From Galaxea fascicularis (Eukaryota; Cnidaria; Anthozoa; Scleractinia; Euphylliidae): a stretch of 64,000 nucleotides of DNA. The stretch is taken from NCBI GenBank assembly GCA_948470475.1, contig OX419338.1, positions 26,254,880-26,318,879 of the forward strand, written 5' to 3'. Shown here in pieces: positions 44,530 to 55,594 of this stretch (its first letter is position 1; each line of letters starts with the position of its first letter). The position numbers were made by a program, and so were the translations under genes. Under the pieces are notes generated by a model. The model ran no database searches. It saw only the letters and a list, made by a program, of their open reading frames with translations, and had not been told where the DNA came from.

Positions 44530-45990
44530 GAAAACAATATTATTCAAGTTTTTCGCTAACAAAGCATTTCTCGATCCCGAAATTCGGATAACCTTATGCC
44601 TCGCGGAAATAATAGTGCTTTCTCAAAAGTACACATAAACAACACGATGAAAAGTTCATCTGTCTTTCTTCCCTTAAAATCAGTTGCTGCTCAGAATCAA
44701 ACACACACGACGTGATGCGACTGACAGAAAATACGAAACTACGCGCTTCTTTTCATAATACTCTGCACCCCTAGCCTGAGGTCGGGTTGAGGGGCGGGTT
44801 TTAAATTTAAAGTAATCGATAAATTGACACCATCACATGAACGATACCGTTGAGGTTGGTCGTTTGACCAACTTCAATTCTTTTAGGTTGAACCGAGACT
44901 AAGTTATGGACTTTAAAACATCTTTTAAAATCCATATGAACCCCTAAAACTGACCATATAAATTATTGAAAATATTATCCAGTTTTCTGACTGTAAATCC
45001 TTGTAAAATCCTGTCATCCCACAGGCGGCCCAAACGTACGTTACGAGGAGTACGTAATTTACATGTTTTAGTGCATTGGGTGACGCGGAACGTGACCTTC
45101 GAGCGAGCAGGTATCGCGTTACAGTGTCCGTTGAAAATTTGAGACGTTGTATGGGAAATGAAATATCGAGATTTGCGAACGTTAAATATAGGCAATTTTT
45201 TTCAATAAAATGAATACAGAAGACTCACCTCTTTTACGTTCTTGTGTATTTTGGTGTGAATTCAGCGTTTTTCGCTATCTTGCATGACCCCTGTTTCACC
45301 CTTCATAAGACAAGTCAAGGCTGGTCACAATGACCTGGCTGGATCCTCGACGAGCCGCACAAAAAAGTCTTTTTTTTTTCCGCCGAAATTCAAATCCGCT
45401 GTGATTTTTTCAGCTCTAGCTCAAGAAGGAAACCTACTCTTCCTCTCTGTTCGATCAGCTCGCAAAAAGCTTCATTCTTTCCCCTTAAAATCGGAACCAT
45501 TTATGCCGCAACTCGGTGCCTAACAGCTTTCCTCCGATGCTTATGACCATCCTTGCGCCGACCAAGTAATTTGCATTTGAAATTAACGACCTCCCCAGCG
45601 TGACAATTGACACTTACGAGACGGGTATACGGGAAAAAATGACTGGTTAACTATGATGCTTTCCCCACGACACCACAGGAGTAATATGACGCTTGCAGAC
45701 TGGTTAACTCCTCCAAGTTGGCCACCGTTCCTTTGTTTTGATGATATGTTTCCTCTTATAATGAAATTCATAGCTATCATGATACTAAGTCGAGATCTTG
45801 TTTTTCTTTACCCTATTGTAGAACAAATATTGGCAAGTATTCTATACGATTCCAAGGACCTAAACTTTTCAACTCTGTGAATGAAGACATTCGCAATGCT
45901 TCCAGCGTGTCCTTGTTCTCCTCAAAATTGACATCGTTTCTGTTAGCATGATTTCATACTGTTAGTGTGATTACATACATTTTTTTCTGT
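44530..45990. other. No gene recognised
   Basis: Frames of up to 83 codons on both strands (44944-45195 minus, 45284-45523 plus, 45653-45880 plus) lack family features. Confidence 0.4.
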
Positions 45991-45994
45991 TAGC

Positions 45995-46480
45995 ATGAAA
46001 CATGTTCCTGCTCATGCAGCAGCACGACTTCAAAGATGGGCACTTCTCCTTGCTTCATACAACTGCAGGATTGAGTATCGCAGTACTGGAGCACATGCAG
46101 ATGCAGACAGCATGTCTCGTCTTCCTCTACCTCAGACATGGTCACGCAGATGTGAAAATGTTGAATGCTACTTCTTGGACACTGAAGTTGTGACTAATGT
46201 GACCAGTCAAGGGATCAAGAAAGAGACTCAGGTGGATCCAGTTTGTCTCAAGTGCACAATTATGCCATTAGTGGCTGGCCATGTGTAGTGGATCCCACCC
46301 TGGTACCATTTAAGACTAGGAGAGACGAATTAAGTACCCAGCAAGGTTGCATGTTATGGGGTGCTCGAGTTTTTGGCCCCTCTTCACTCCAAGAGAACGT
46401 GTTGCAAGAACTGCATGACACTCACCCCGGAATATCTCGAATGAAAGCGTTAGCAAGATCTCATAAGTTTCGTTGCTTAC
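45995..46480 (+). pseudogene. Ty3/Gypsy pol fragment: end of RNase H to integrase zinc finger
   Basis: 45995-46150 gives VPAHAAARLQRWALLLASYN and GAHADADSMSRLPLP, the RNase H/linker region of Gypsy polyproteins. After a frame change near 46245, GWPCVVDPTLVPFKTRRDEL, QGCMLWGARVF and LQELHDTHPGISRMKALARS follow, the H2C2 zinc-binding part of integrase with its His-His. Reverse transcriptase and integrase core are missing. The fragment ends where a non-LTR 3' end begins. Confidence 0.85.
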
Positions 46481-46484
46481 TCAT

Positions 46485-46632
46485 TATTTCGGCTCGGAGG
46501 TCGTCAGTTATAACATTTATGAGCACTGCTTTTTTTTGTCTCTCCTTGCCTTATTTTATTTTGCATAATATGTGGTATGTGTAAAATGGCAAAACAAATA
46601 AACTGAACTGAACTGAACTGAACTGAACTGCT
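46485..46632 (+). mobile_element. 3' end of a non-LTR retrotransposon with ACTGA tail
   Basis: The stretch ends AAACAAATAAACTGAACTGA followed by about five ACTGA units to 46630. The same tail type ends the minus-strand element at 35572, so both belong to one LINE family. Only 3'UTR remains. Confidence 0.65.
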
Positions 46633-47400
46633 CCTTCAACATGGCCGCCGTGACTTCAAGTGACCCTATTGCTGTGTTGAATTTATTTTCATTGCTTTAT
46701 CCCATCGTACAGCAGGAAAGTTTCATAAATCGTTATTTTCGATAGTCCCCGCCCAGAACTCTTCTTTCGCTTACGCATTTTTTTTGTTTAAACAACATAA
46801 ATTGAATTACCGTATAAATTAAACAAACCGAACGCACTGTACAAGTCCTTGATTTCTACTACCGAAGGTCATCCACAGCTGGAGCTCAAGCCACCCATTG
46901 GGCCTACAGAAAAAAAATTGCAAAGAACTCTCGAAAACGTAAAGCTCGTGGGATGTGGCGTGGAATGACAAGAATGCCTCACAAATTAATTAATGTTTCT
47001 AGGTAAGCTGGAAGCCACTCATTGGCCACTTGGTAGCAGGCATTATTACCTCTTTAAGCTGCCACGGACAGGTATTTCGGCCCTGTTACGCCTGATCAGC
47101 ATGGCATAGCTAATGCCCATTCAACACCAGTCTGCCGGATTATACTGCAAATAATTATTTTGGCGTCCCGCATCTCTTACGCAATAAAATTAAACAGGAA
47201 TAAGACCTGTTTTTGTAATTGCCCATTTGCTTGTGGGAGTGTCCCGATGTCTAAATAGCCTGCATCGCCCGGGTTTCTAATATCGAAGATTTACCTCCGG
47301 GGGACAAATGTTTGATATCACACCACTCGCTTGTCCTGAATTGGCTAATTTTCTTTCGCAGGAAGACAAAAAATGGGATAAATAAGAATCTTGTTTGCAT
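46633..47400. other. No gene recognised
   Basis: Intergenic. From about 47390 similarity to the upstream region of the other GFP-like gene begins. Confidence 0.4.
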
Positions 47401-47479
47401 ACTGCACCCTTTTTTATCAGTCCCGTGTCACGCCTGTAAAACATGTGTCGAATCATGATTATTTTACCATTGTGTGGGA

Positions 47480-47662
47480 CCAGCGTGCTGGGGCTTTCTT
47501 TCTTCTGATTGGTCGAAGTTGATTCTGGATAAGACTCTGTTCTGCTATAAAGGCGCCCACAATTTGCTGGATTTTCACTAACCGTCGTGATTACCGCCCT
47601 GAAAGCAGGCCGATTGATAAGGAGAACAAGACGTGCCGAACTACCCACTCCAGATCTTCATC
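47480..47662 (+). promoter_or_regulatory. Promoter and 5'UTR of the plus-strand GFP-like gene
   Basis: Elements in order are GCGTGCTGGGGCTTTC, an inverted CCAAT box (ATTGG, 47508-47512), GGTCGAAGTTGATTCTGG, and TATAAA (47546-47551) followed by GGCGCCCACAATTTGCTGG. Transcription probably starts near 47575. CTCCAGATCTTCATC precedes the ATG in both paralogues. Confidence 0.75.
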
Positions 47663-50600
47663 ATGGTACGTAGTTCACAGATAAAAATAATATTGGCTTT
47701 GTTTGTACCTACACCGTTCATTTTTGCCGTAAGGTGGCCTGGTCATACACCGGTTGCAAGGCAACTGAGTAGTTCGCAAGGGAAACGAATTCAACTCCTT
47801 CTAAGCGGTTTTAATTTGTGTTCAATGGTTCATCGCGTTAGCTCAGCGCATCGTTATTCAGTTGAAGGTGGCCTATTTTTTAATTTTAACCGAAGTTTCT
47901 TTTATTTTTCAATTAAACAGAGTGTGATTAAAGAAGAAATGAAGACAAAGCTACACTTGGAAGGGACTGTTAACGGCCATGACTTCACCATTGAGGGCGA
48001 AGGACAAGGCAGACCTTACGAGTAAGAACTGAAACCACAACTGATGGGTAGTTATTCCACAGAAGTTCAAACTCCAAGGACATACGAGCGTTGCACAACA
48101 ACGCAATTTAAATTGATTTGTATGGAAACGATGTTTTACAAGCAAACATTACGATCTGTACACCAGTATAAATTTCTCGCGTCTGCTACTATGTGTCGTT
48201 TTTGGCAGTCCTGTGTGATTTTTGTCTTGATTTAGGTGATTTTTGCCGTGACTTCCTCTTGTTGTATTTCTCAGTTTGCTTATTAAGCTGGAACAAATTT
48301 AGGCGGTCCCGCTACATTTATGTGAATTGCACTCGAGGTTGTGCGATTTCCTATTCAAATACTTCCAACAGGCAAGTACCGAAAACGCAGGTAAAATCTC
48401 CGAGTGCTGCTCAACCCACTTATTATGATGAATGTAAAAGATCATTTTCTTCAAGAAAACAAGCTCTAGCCAATTGCTAGGTTCATACACTTGTACATGT
48501 CGAATCGAAACAAGTAGGTAATTGTTATATGTTCCGCACAGGACTATGAAACTGTGGTGCCTCCCTTGCTTGCTTCGGCGTCCACGGGAAATTTGAATTG
48601 TTTTTATTAATGGTTGATCTTTCACTTTCGTTCTTGTTGAGCGGTATAAAACAGTACACCACGTTTGATTTTTGTTAGCAAGTGCAATTTGTCATTTATT
48701 GCGTTGCCAATATGGCCCCATTGACTACAGAAAGAGCTCTTTATCACTCAACTGTCTTGTGCAAGAATGCGCAAAACATTTTTGATTTTTGACGAAAGAG
48801 TTCATGACACTTATCGAAGCGGAAATTCACGTGTGGAAGATTTGACGGGACCAGCGCTGGACGAAGAGGATCCGTTCTTGAGGTCCGTTCTCGGTGTTTT
48901 ACCTTTCACATACTTCTTTGTAACGACATAAATTTGTGGATGACATCCAATTGTTAAATTTGATATTAAGTCTAAATTAGACTAAAGGAGGAATACTCTT
49001 TAACAGTTCCTTACGCCATATTCAATTTATAACCGCACTAATGTCAAGGCTTGGGTATAAGTCGCGTCGAATCTTGCACCTGTTTGATCAAACTTGGCTT
49101 GCTAATTTGTGTTTCCACAGAATATTTAACCCATTTTGACTCCTGAGAGCGCTCATTGGCGCTCATCGGGTACAACTTGTGAGGGCATCGTTGTCGACGG
49201 TACTAGACAACTTCGACGAGGGTGGACGAGATATTTCAAACCATACCCAAATCAGCCAAATTTAAGTTTATTCAACAACAAAAGAATCTGTCGTTAACAG
49301 AAACGCTTTAGTTTCATCTAAAGGGACTTTGTTAATTTATTTTTGTTTCAGAGGGAAACAGTGGATGAAGCTGAGGGTCACCAGCGGTGCACCTCTGCCT
49401 TTCTCTGTTCACATTCTGACACCTTGTCACATGTACGGCAGCAAGCCATTTATCAAGTACCCTGACGAATTACCCGACTACTTTAAGCAGGCAATTCTTG
49501 AAGGCATGACTTGGGAGAGGTGCATGACTTTCGAAGATGGGGGCGTTTGTACTGCAAGCAACCACTTAAGGTGATGAACAATGTGCAAAAACTAATATCT
49601 GCATAAAGCTAACGTAATTATGAAATTGGTCAGACTGACCGCGCGTACTCAAGCAAAACAACCGTGGTATTGTTTGATTGAACTCTGTTAATAAAAAAAA
49701 TCAATACTATCTCATCCTTACAATTTTCCGTCCTCTTGTTAACAGTATCAAGGACGAGTGTTTTATCTACAAGGTCAAGTTTCACGGTGTGAACCTTCCC
49801 CCCGATTGCCCCGTCATGAAAAAGAAGATTCTGGGATGGGAGCCATCGGTAGAGACGCTCTATATGCGTAACGGGATGCTGAAGAGTGACATTGCAATGG
49901 TCTTTAAGGTGGAAGGGGGTGCCCATTACCGAAGTGACTTTAAGACCACTTACAAGTAAGTCAAATACGTATCTGTACAACGACCTACAATAAATATTGC
50001 GAACAAATCGTCAGTTTCTAACAAAGGGAAATCGCACAAGGTACGATGTTTTTGTTGTTAGGCCATCCTCCTTTTTTCTCCGTTATGACTAACCCAAAAG
50101 CCAAGAAGGCTGGTACATCACAAACAAGTGATGGTTCATCCTTTTTTCCCTTTTCTCTTCTGTTAAACCGTGACACCAAATTTTTCTTCATCCTTTGCCG
50201 CCATATTGATTTTGTAACCACGTCTCGTTTTTTCCAAGCCCCAAGGCAATGATACTGGGTTACAGTTTTTTCAGACTCCGACTAACAGACCGAAAATAAT
50301 TTAAGATACACAGTCAACGGAAAAAAAGAGTTGGAAGGACGGCCTTATATCAGTAATACCACCACGAGTATTAAAATGTTCTTTTCTTTAAATCAGTCAT
50401 CCAATGAGCAGAATTTGGAAACAAATCAACACACCAAAACTTTATTACATATAGTACTTCAGTGAATAATGCATATGTAAGAATGTAAGAAACCACGAAA
50501 CAGTTTGACACCTGGTCGCTTTTCGGTAATAAAGCAGGTTTAGTCTTCTATTCTAAGATATTTCATAACGCCTAAAGCGAAACCGCCGAGTAATACGAAA

Positions 50601-50993
50601 GCCTTTTCCACGATTTGACAATTTTATATTAGAAACGTTCCACACATTTTGAGTCAGCCAAGTTATTTCGTTCGAAAACATCAGAACTTTTAAGCACACG
50701 AGAGAATTAATTGATTCTCAGTGAAGATCAGCTCAGCAAAAGGATTTTAATCAAAAAACAGTAATGTAGTTGTCTGTCTAAGTCCGTCTCAATTCAAATA
50801 TTCCTTTTTTACCATTTCCAGGTCAAGCAATCCTGTCAGTAAACCGCCTATGTTTCACTTTGTGGACCACCGGCTTGAACTAACTAAACACGACGAAGAT
50901 TACACTACTTTTGAACAACACGAGTTTGCAGAGGGCCACTTTTCTCCTTTGCCAATGGCTCAGCTCAGTAAAGATGCTAAAACAACCAGCTAA
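47663..50993 (+). CDS. GFP-like fluorescent protein / chromoprotein, five exons
   Basis: Exons are 47663-47665 (ATG only), 47921-48021, 49352-49570, 49746-49955 and 50822-50993. Every intron is GT-AG and the spliced frame encodes 234 residues. Exons 2-4 have exactly the lengths of the minus-strand paralogue (101, 219 and 210 bp). The last exon is 24 bp longer and ends [10 protein letters not shown]. The chromophore is Met62-Tyr63-Gly64, with catalytic Arg91 ([11 protein letters not shown]) and Glu212 (FEQHEFAEG), so the residues for self-maturation are in place. Differences from the paralogue near the chromophore include Pro59 for His59, and in the barrel Cys129 for Gly129, Asn150 for Asp150 and Tyr169 for His169. 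These could alter colour or stability. Introns 2 to 4 still share patches with those of the paralogue. The gene appears functional. Confidence 0.93.
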
Positions 50994-51481
50994 GCGGGCA
51001 AAACTGCACGGCTCCGTTCTAGGCTGGATATACCAACAACTTCTTTTTAGGAATTCGTTTCATGATAAGCTCATGAGAAAGTTTCCGTAAGCAATACTGT
51101 AGCCGTCTAACTCACTGATAGCTCAGTATATTTAGATTGGCCGTATAGCTAAGTAATAAATTAATTTGTTTTGAAATACGAGTGCACAGGTTTGGATTTT
51201 CAGAGTGTGAGCTCTAGTGTAAGGTATTTATTTATTTATTCATTTATTTATTTTGGTAGCTGACGGCGCAGGAGTGGGACTTTCAATTTACATTTTCATT
51301 CAGTTGATACAAAATTACACACACCCACAAATGCAAATTGGCAACACTATTCCTCTTTGCTTTTTTCCCGTTCCTATTTTCTGCTTATTAACCAATGTTC
51401 AACAATCTGAAGCTCTCCCGGCAAAATTTCTCAATTGAACTTGCGATTCCTTGCTATGCAGCTATACACTCAACAACTGGT
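50994..51481 (+). other. 3'UTR and flank of the plus-strand GFP-like gene
   Basis: Contains an AATAAA at 51155-51160 that is the likely polyadenylation signal, a TTTA microsatellite (51226-51255), and the AACAATCTGAAGCTCT patch (51400) shared with the other two gene copies. Confidence 0.55.
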
Positions 51482-53125
51482 TTATGGATCAGCGTGAAAC
51501 CAGGATTGCGTTTCCCAAACCAGAGTAACTACCACCAGACTGGGAACAGTTGGTGAATGACCTGTTTTGAGGCAACGCCCGATCAGTACAAATGGCGGGA
51601 ATGGATAACCTCTGAATTGGACCCAGTTTAGAGAAAAGGCATCGATCGCCTCTGCTCCTGGGTCTGGCTTCCAACTCACATAACGATTACATGACTTTAT
51701 TTAATCTCGAATTTACAGCGAAGCTGAGAAGCTAATGTCTTCGAGAAAAATAACATTGTTAAAAAAATACAACAATAAGAATTAACTATTATTAACTATT
51801 AACCAATTAACTATTATGTTTATAAAAGTGACTATTAGCTTAATGCATTGCCTGAAAATTAGGGAACTGTTTTCAAAAGACGTTTGGAAACAGTTAAACT
51901 GGGTTAAGTTCCAATGGTACCGAGTAGAGAGTTCCAAATTTTGCATGCAAAGTACTTAAAAGAGTGAAGACCATAAGAAGTGGAAGCAAGACACCAACGA
52001 CGGAGTTGGTTGGTTAGCCGAGAAGTAAAAAGGTCTATTTCTAGAGGACTTCCAAACAACGTATTTGCTAGAACATTTCGGGCATGAGGTTCCAATCGCT
52101 GAAGTCCCCATCGATCGGGACTTCTCGTCGGCTATTACATTTAGATATCCTGATAGGTGTTGTGCAACTACCGTTATGTCCTTGTTGAGACACCAATGCC
52201 ATATTTGATATGCCAGGGAAGCGAGAATGCCTGAAGATGTGCCCCCCATTTTGTTTATGTAAGCGATTGAAGTCTGGTCCATTAATAGAAGGACTTCGAC
52301 ATGACATCTGTCTTTTACGAATGATTTCAAGGCAAATCCCCCTGCTATCAGCCCCAAGCAGTTTATGTGCAACAAACGCCCAAGGACCACCCAACTAGCC
52401 CCCCAGCCTAGAGATTAAGCATTTGTCTCTATAACTATATCGGGACATTTTAATACTAGACTTCTGCCATTCCAGGCTAATAGGTTGTCTCGCCGCCAAA
52501 TCAATTCCTCCCTGGCCTCTGGAGTAAAGGTTACTAGTGCCTCTTAATTCTGGAAGCGACTGAGAGCTAAGTGTTTTACCCTCTGCAGGTGGCGGTAGTT
52601 TAAGGGGGCGGCGAAAACTGCCTGAATGGATGCATTTAGCTTCCCTAGAAACCGAGACAGTTCTCTTAATGATACAGAGTTGTTACTTAGCAACGCATGA
52701 CATTCTCTCCTGATTTGACGAAGATTTTCGTGAGTTAGACACGGTCATAGTTACTGAATTGACTATAACCCCAAAAATTCTAGTTGTTGACTGGAAGTTA
52801 AAACTGACGTTTTGTGGTTGACCACAAAGCCTAAGCTGACCAGCAAGTTAACTGCTAGAGTGGCGTGGGCTTTGGCTAGCTCGATTGATTCTCCCATGAT
52901 CAGAATATCTTTCAAATAAATAATCAGTTGGACACCTTGTTTGCGAAGCAATGTTACAACTGGTCTTAGTATCTTGCTGAACACAAAGGGTGCTGAAGCC
53001 CGAAGGGGACGCATATGAACTCCATGAGAGTATCTTTCCGAAGAAATCTGAGATACTTTTGATGATTGTTCCAAATTGGAATGGTAAGGTATGCATCGTT
53101 TAAATCGATCTTTACCAGACATCAC
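51482..53125 (-). pseudogene. DIRS-type retrotransposon RT/RNase H, interrupted
   Basis: Minus strand: 53125-52763 has FVFSKILRPVVTLLRKQGVQ and IYLKDILIMGES, where the RT box YLDD has become YLKD, then NHKTSVL and LEFLGL. 52390-51995 has RNase H parts (HINCLGLIAGG, DQTSIAYINKMGGTSSG, IWHWCLNKDITVVAQHLSGY, NVIADEKSRS, LFTSRLTNQL). 51683-51482 resumes with SWKPDPGAEAIDAFSLNW and GYPFPPFVLIGRCL. This order is that of DIRS elements, which integrate by a tyrosine recombinase. No recombinase frame was found. Lost catalytic Asp, frameshifts and a nested LINE fragment show the copy is dead. Confidence 0.82.
51684..51995 (-). mobile_element. 5'-truncated non-LTR element nested in the DIRS copy
   Basis: Minus strand: the frame reads STSYGLHSFKYFACKIWNSL, a LINE ORF2 C-terminus (FxYxAxKxWNSLP pattern), then a 3'UTR ending AAATAAAGTCATGTAATCG just before SWKPDPG of the DIRS protein resumes. 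The DIRS reading is continuous once this stretch is set aside. Confidence 0.7.
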
Positions 53126-53229
53126 CAGAAATTCAGGACATTTCGTTCACGCGATGATTTGAGTCTGCGATTAACCTTGAAACGGAGGGAACATGCTCAC
53201 TGGTGTCAAATTGCGAAAACAACATGGAG
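53126..53229. other. Upstream flank of the DIRS fragment
   Basis: Possibly DIRS sequence, but no frame could be followed. Confidence 0.3.
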
Positions 53230-53322
53230 CATTCTCGTCCCCAGAGCCCACGATCTTTCTGACCTGCGGCAGAGATCGAGAGCCGCAGGCCAGAAAGATC
53301 GTGGGCTCTGGGGACGAGAATG
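53230..53322. mobile_element. 93-bp palindromic MITE with 9-bp target duplication
   Basis: The left half, CATTCTCGTCCCCAGAGCCC then ACGATCTTTCT, mirrors the right half (AGAAAGATCGT, then GGGCTCTGGGGACGAGAATG) almost perfectly around a short AGAGATCGAGA centre. AACATGGAG flanks both sides (53221-53229 and 53323-53331). Element plus duplication are intact, so the insertion is fairly young. A 9-bp duplication points to a Mutator-type transposase. Confidence 0.88.
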
Positions 53323-53331
53323 AACATGGAG

Positions 53332-53930
53332 CATGCCAATCGGGAAGACGGAAGGAGCGAGTCGATTGCAAGGCGCTTCACAACCTTTCCTCTGCAGATT
53401 TACATAAATGAGACAGAGGAGATATTGTGACTTAAAGCTTACAGCCAAGGGCTTCCTTTTCGAAATCGAAAAAAACAACAGACATTTTCAGCGATATTCG
53501 ATTTTTTGACTGCAACTGTACTGACAAATCGAGTATGTTTGCAATTCGTAATTGGCACGATTTTTCGCATTTTGGAGTCTGTAGATCATTTGAAAGCGCA
53601 GTAGAAAGCGTAAAAATGCTAGTCCGCTGAGCTGACATACACATGGCAGCTTTTTGTGCGAAGTTTGCCATGGAAAGTGGTAGTTATTCCCGTTTTTTCA
53701 CATCCTGCAGGACATTCGCGCGCCCAGTTGAAGGCTACATCTATTTGTGAAAAAACCTCCTTTTTGATGCCGATGGATGGCCTTCTGTTTTATCGTGGAA
53801 GGTTTTATTTAACGTATTTAAAAAGATACTGATACTGACGTACTGATACAGATGTTTATTATTTCATGGAATATTAAAAAGGCAATTTACACAACCCGCT
53901 TATAGCATTAGCTAATCTTGGCGGGTATTA
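53332..53930. other. No gene recognised
   Basis: Frames at 53432-53671 are without family features. Confidence 0.4.
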
Positions 53931-54828
53931 GTAATAAATAAATAAATAAATGAATACTACACATTTAAGCTCAAAGATTACATTACTACTTCAATATTAC
54001 TGTTATAAGCTATGCATAAGTTTACTACATTACAGTTACGTACAGTTGTCATACAAATTAAATACAGTAAAGCTACTAGTAAATTTAACAAGACATAATA
54101 ATCAAGTACAGGCAGAACAGACTGGAAAGTAGAGAGCAGAGAATTGTGACATACAGGTGTAAGCGAAGTACCATAGTTATAACGTTCGATATTCATTCTT
54201 TTGAATTTCAATATTACAGAATGGGCGTCAACATAATAGTCCTCAATCCCAAGTATAGTCAAAAGCAACTTACGAATTTTTCTTTAAATGCTCTTTTCGT
54301 GAGTTTACGCAAATCAGGGTGTAGACAGTTCCATAATCTCGTACCGAACGCAGAGAAAGTTTCACATGCAATCTGGATTTCTGTACATAAAAATTCTCTG
54401 CGGAAGAGAAACGCATATTTTATGCATGGACTTCAGATGAATGAATAAAAAGGTCACGAATATTCCTTGGTGTAGAACTAGTAGAGACATCATGCATTAT
54501 GGCGGAAACGGTTTCAAAGTAGAGCATATTAACAGGTAGGATATTCGAAGTAATAAAAAGAGGGATGGCATGAGATATTTTGCCGGAAGAGAAAATCGGA
54601 CGGAGTGCACGCTTTTGCAAGGTGAGAATCTTTTTTAAATTACTCTGAGATGCCTGATCCCAAGCAGCTCTACCATAGAGCGTGTAGGGAAATATTAGCG
54701 AACGGTAAATTTGAAAAAGGGTACTTAAAGGTACATGATGTCTGAGCCTAGCAATTATGCTGACTATTTTGCTAATCTTCCAAGCAATATGATCAATATG
54801 AGGCCTCCAGGTTAAGTTCTTGTCTATA

Positions 54829-55242
54829 GGCCATATTCGTATTCTCGGTATTGAACTGGATCTAGCATGAAGTGGAGGCTCTTGCAGGGGAATCTTTTCA
54901 TATGTAAATGTATTCCCCCGCAAGAGCCTCCACTTCATGCTACAACCAGTTGCAAAATTGTTGAGACATTCGCCATCAAAAACGTCTCTTCTTTCTCTAA
55001 AACGCTGCTACTAACAAATCTGTGACATGCAATACTCACCCCCTCCCTCTCCCCCTTTCAAAGTTGTTCCTCAAAGTTTCGAGCATGGTGCTGCATTGTT
55101 AACAACTTTGATAAGAGGGGGAGGGGGGAGGGAAAGCGGAAGATCATGAAAACGTCATTCAAGGCCAAATGGCGTACAGTGTCTCAAGTATTTTTGCAAC
55201 TCGTTGTAGATCCAGTTCAATACCGAGAATACGAATATGGCC
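54829..55242. mobile_element. 414-bp MITE with 35-bp TIRs and TA target, nested in the CR1 copy
   Basis: Perfect 35-bp terminal inverted repeats begin GGCCATATTCGTATTCTCGG (54829-54863 and 55208-55242), flanked by TA on both sides. Setting it aside restores the RT reading ...SLGVLI / DKNLTW... Inside are two further hairpins: AGCATGAAGTGGAGGCTCTT with its complement (54863-54942), and a CCCCCTCCCTC arm with its complement (55040-55133). TA target choice suggests a Tc1/mariner-type source. Confidence 0.9.
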
Positions 55243-55410
55243 TATTAGCACTCCCAAAGATTTTACATAATGTTTGCATTCAAGAAGTGTGAATCCATTG
55301 TTGTTATCCGGAACTCTGATACATGGCTGATGATCAACTCTTTTTTGTGCAGGCCTAAAAACGACAAAATTTGATTTCTTCGCGTTAATGGTTAGTTTAT
55401 CAGCATTAAG

Positions 55411-55594
55411 CCGGTCACAAACATTTTTTAACTCATTATTAACTACGGTTTCCAGGGATTTCAAGCCTTTATCAGCATATAACAGGTTTGTGTCATCAGC
55501 AGCCGGTCACAAACATTTTTTAACTCATTATTAACTACGGTTTCCAGGGATTTCAAGCCTTTATCAGCATATAACAGGTTTGTGTCATCAGCAA
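55411..55594. repeat. 92-bp exact tandem duplication inside RT
   Basis: The block starting CCGGTCACAAACATTTTTTA occurs twice in direct succession (55411-55502 and 55503-55594). 92 is not a multiple of three, so it shifts the RT frame just after FADDTNLL. Confidence 0.9.

Noticed and set aside
47633..48025. 130-codon frame read as a single-exon start of the pigment gene
   Set aside because: It reads through intron 1; splicing at 47666 and 47920 gives the conserved family N-terminus shared by the paralogue.
53133..53478. Frames over the palindromic MITE
   Set aside because: They translate a hairpin, give near-identical peptides on both strands and have no coding history.
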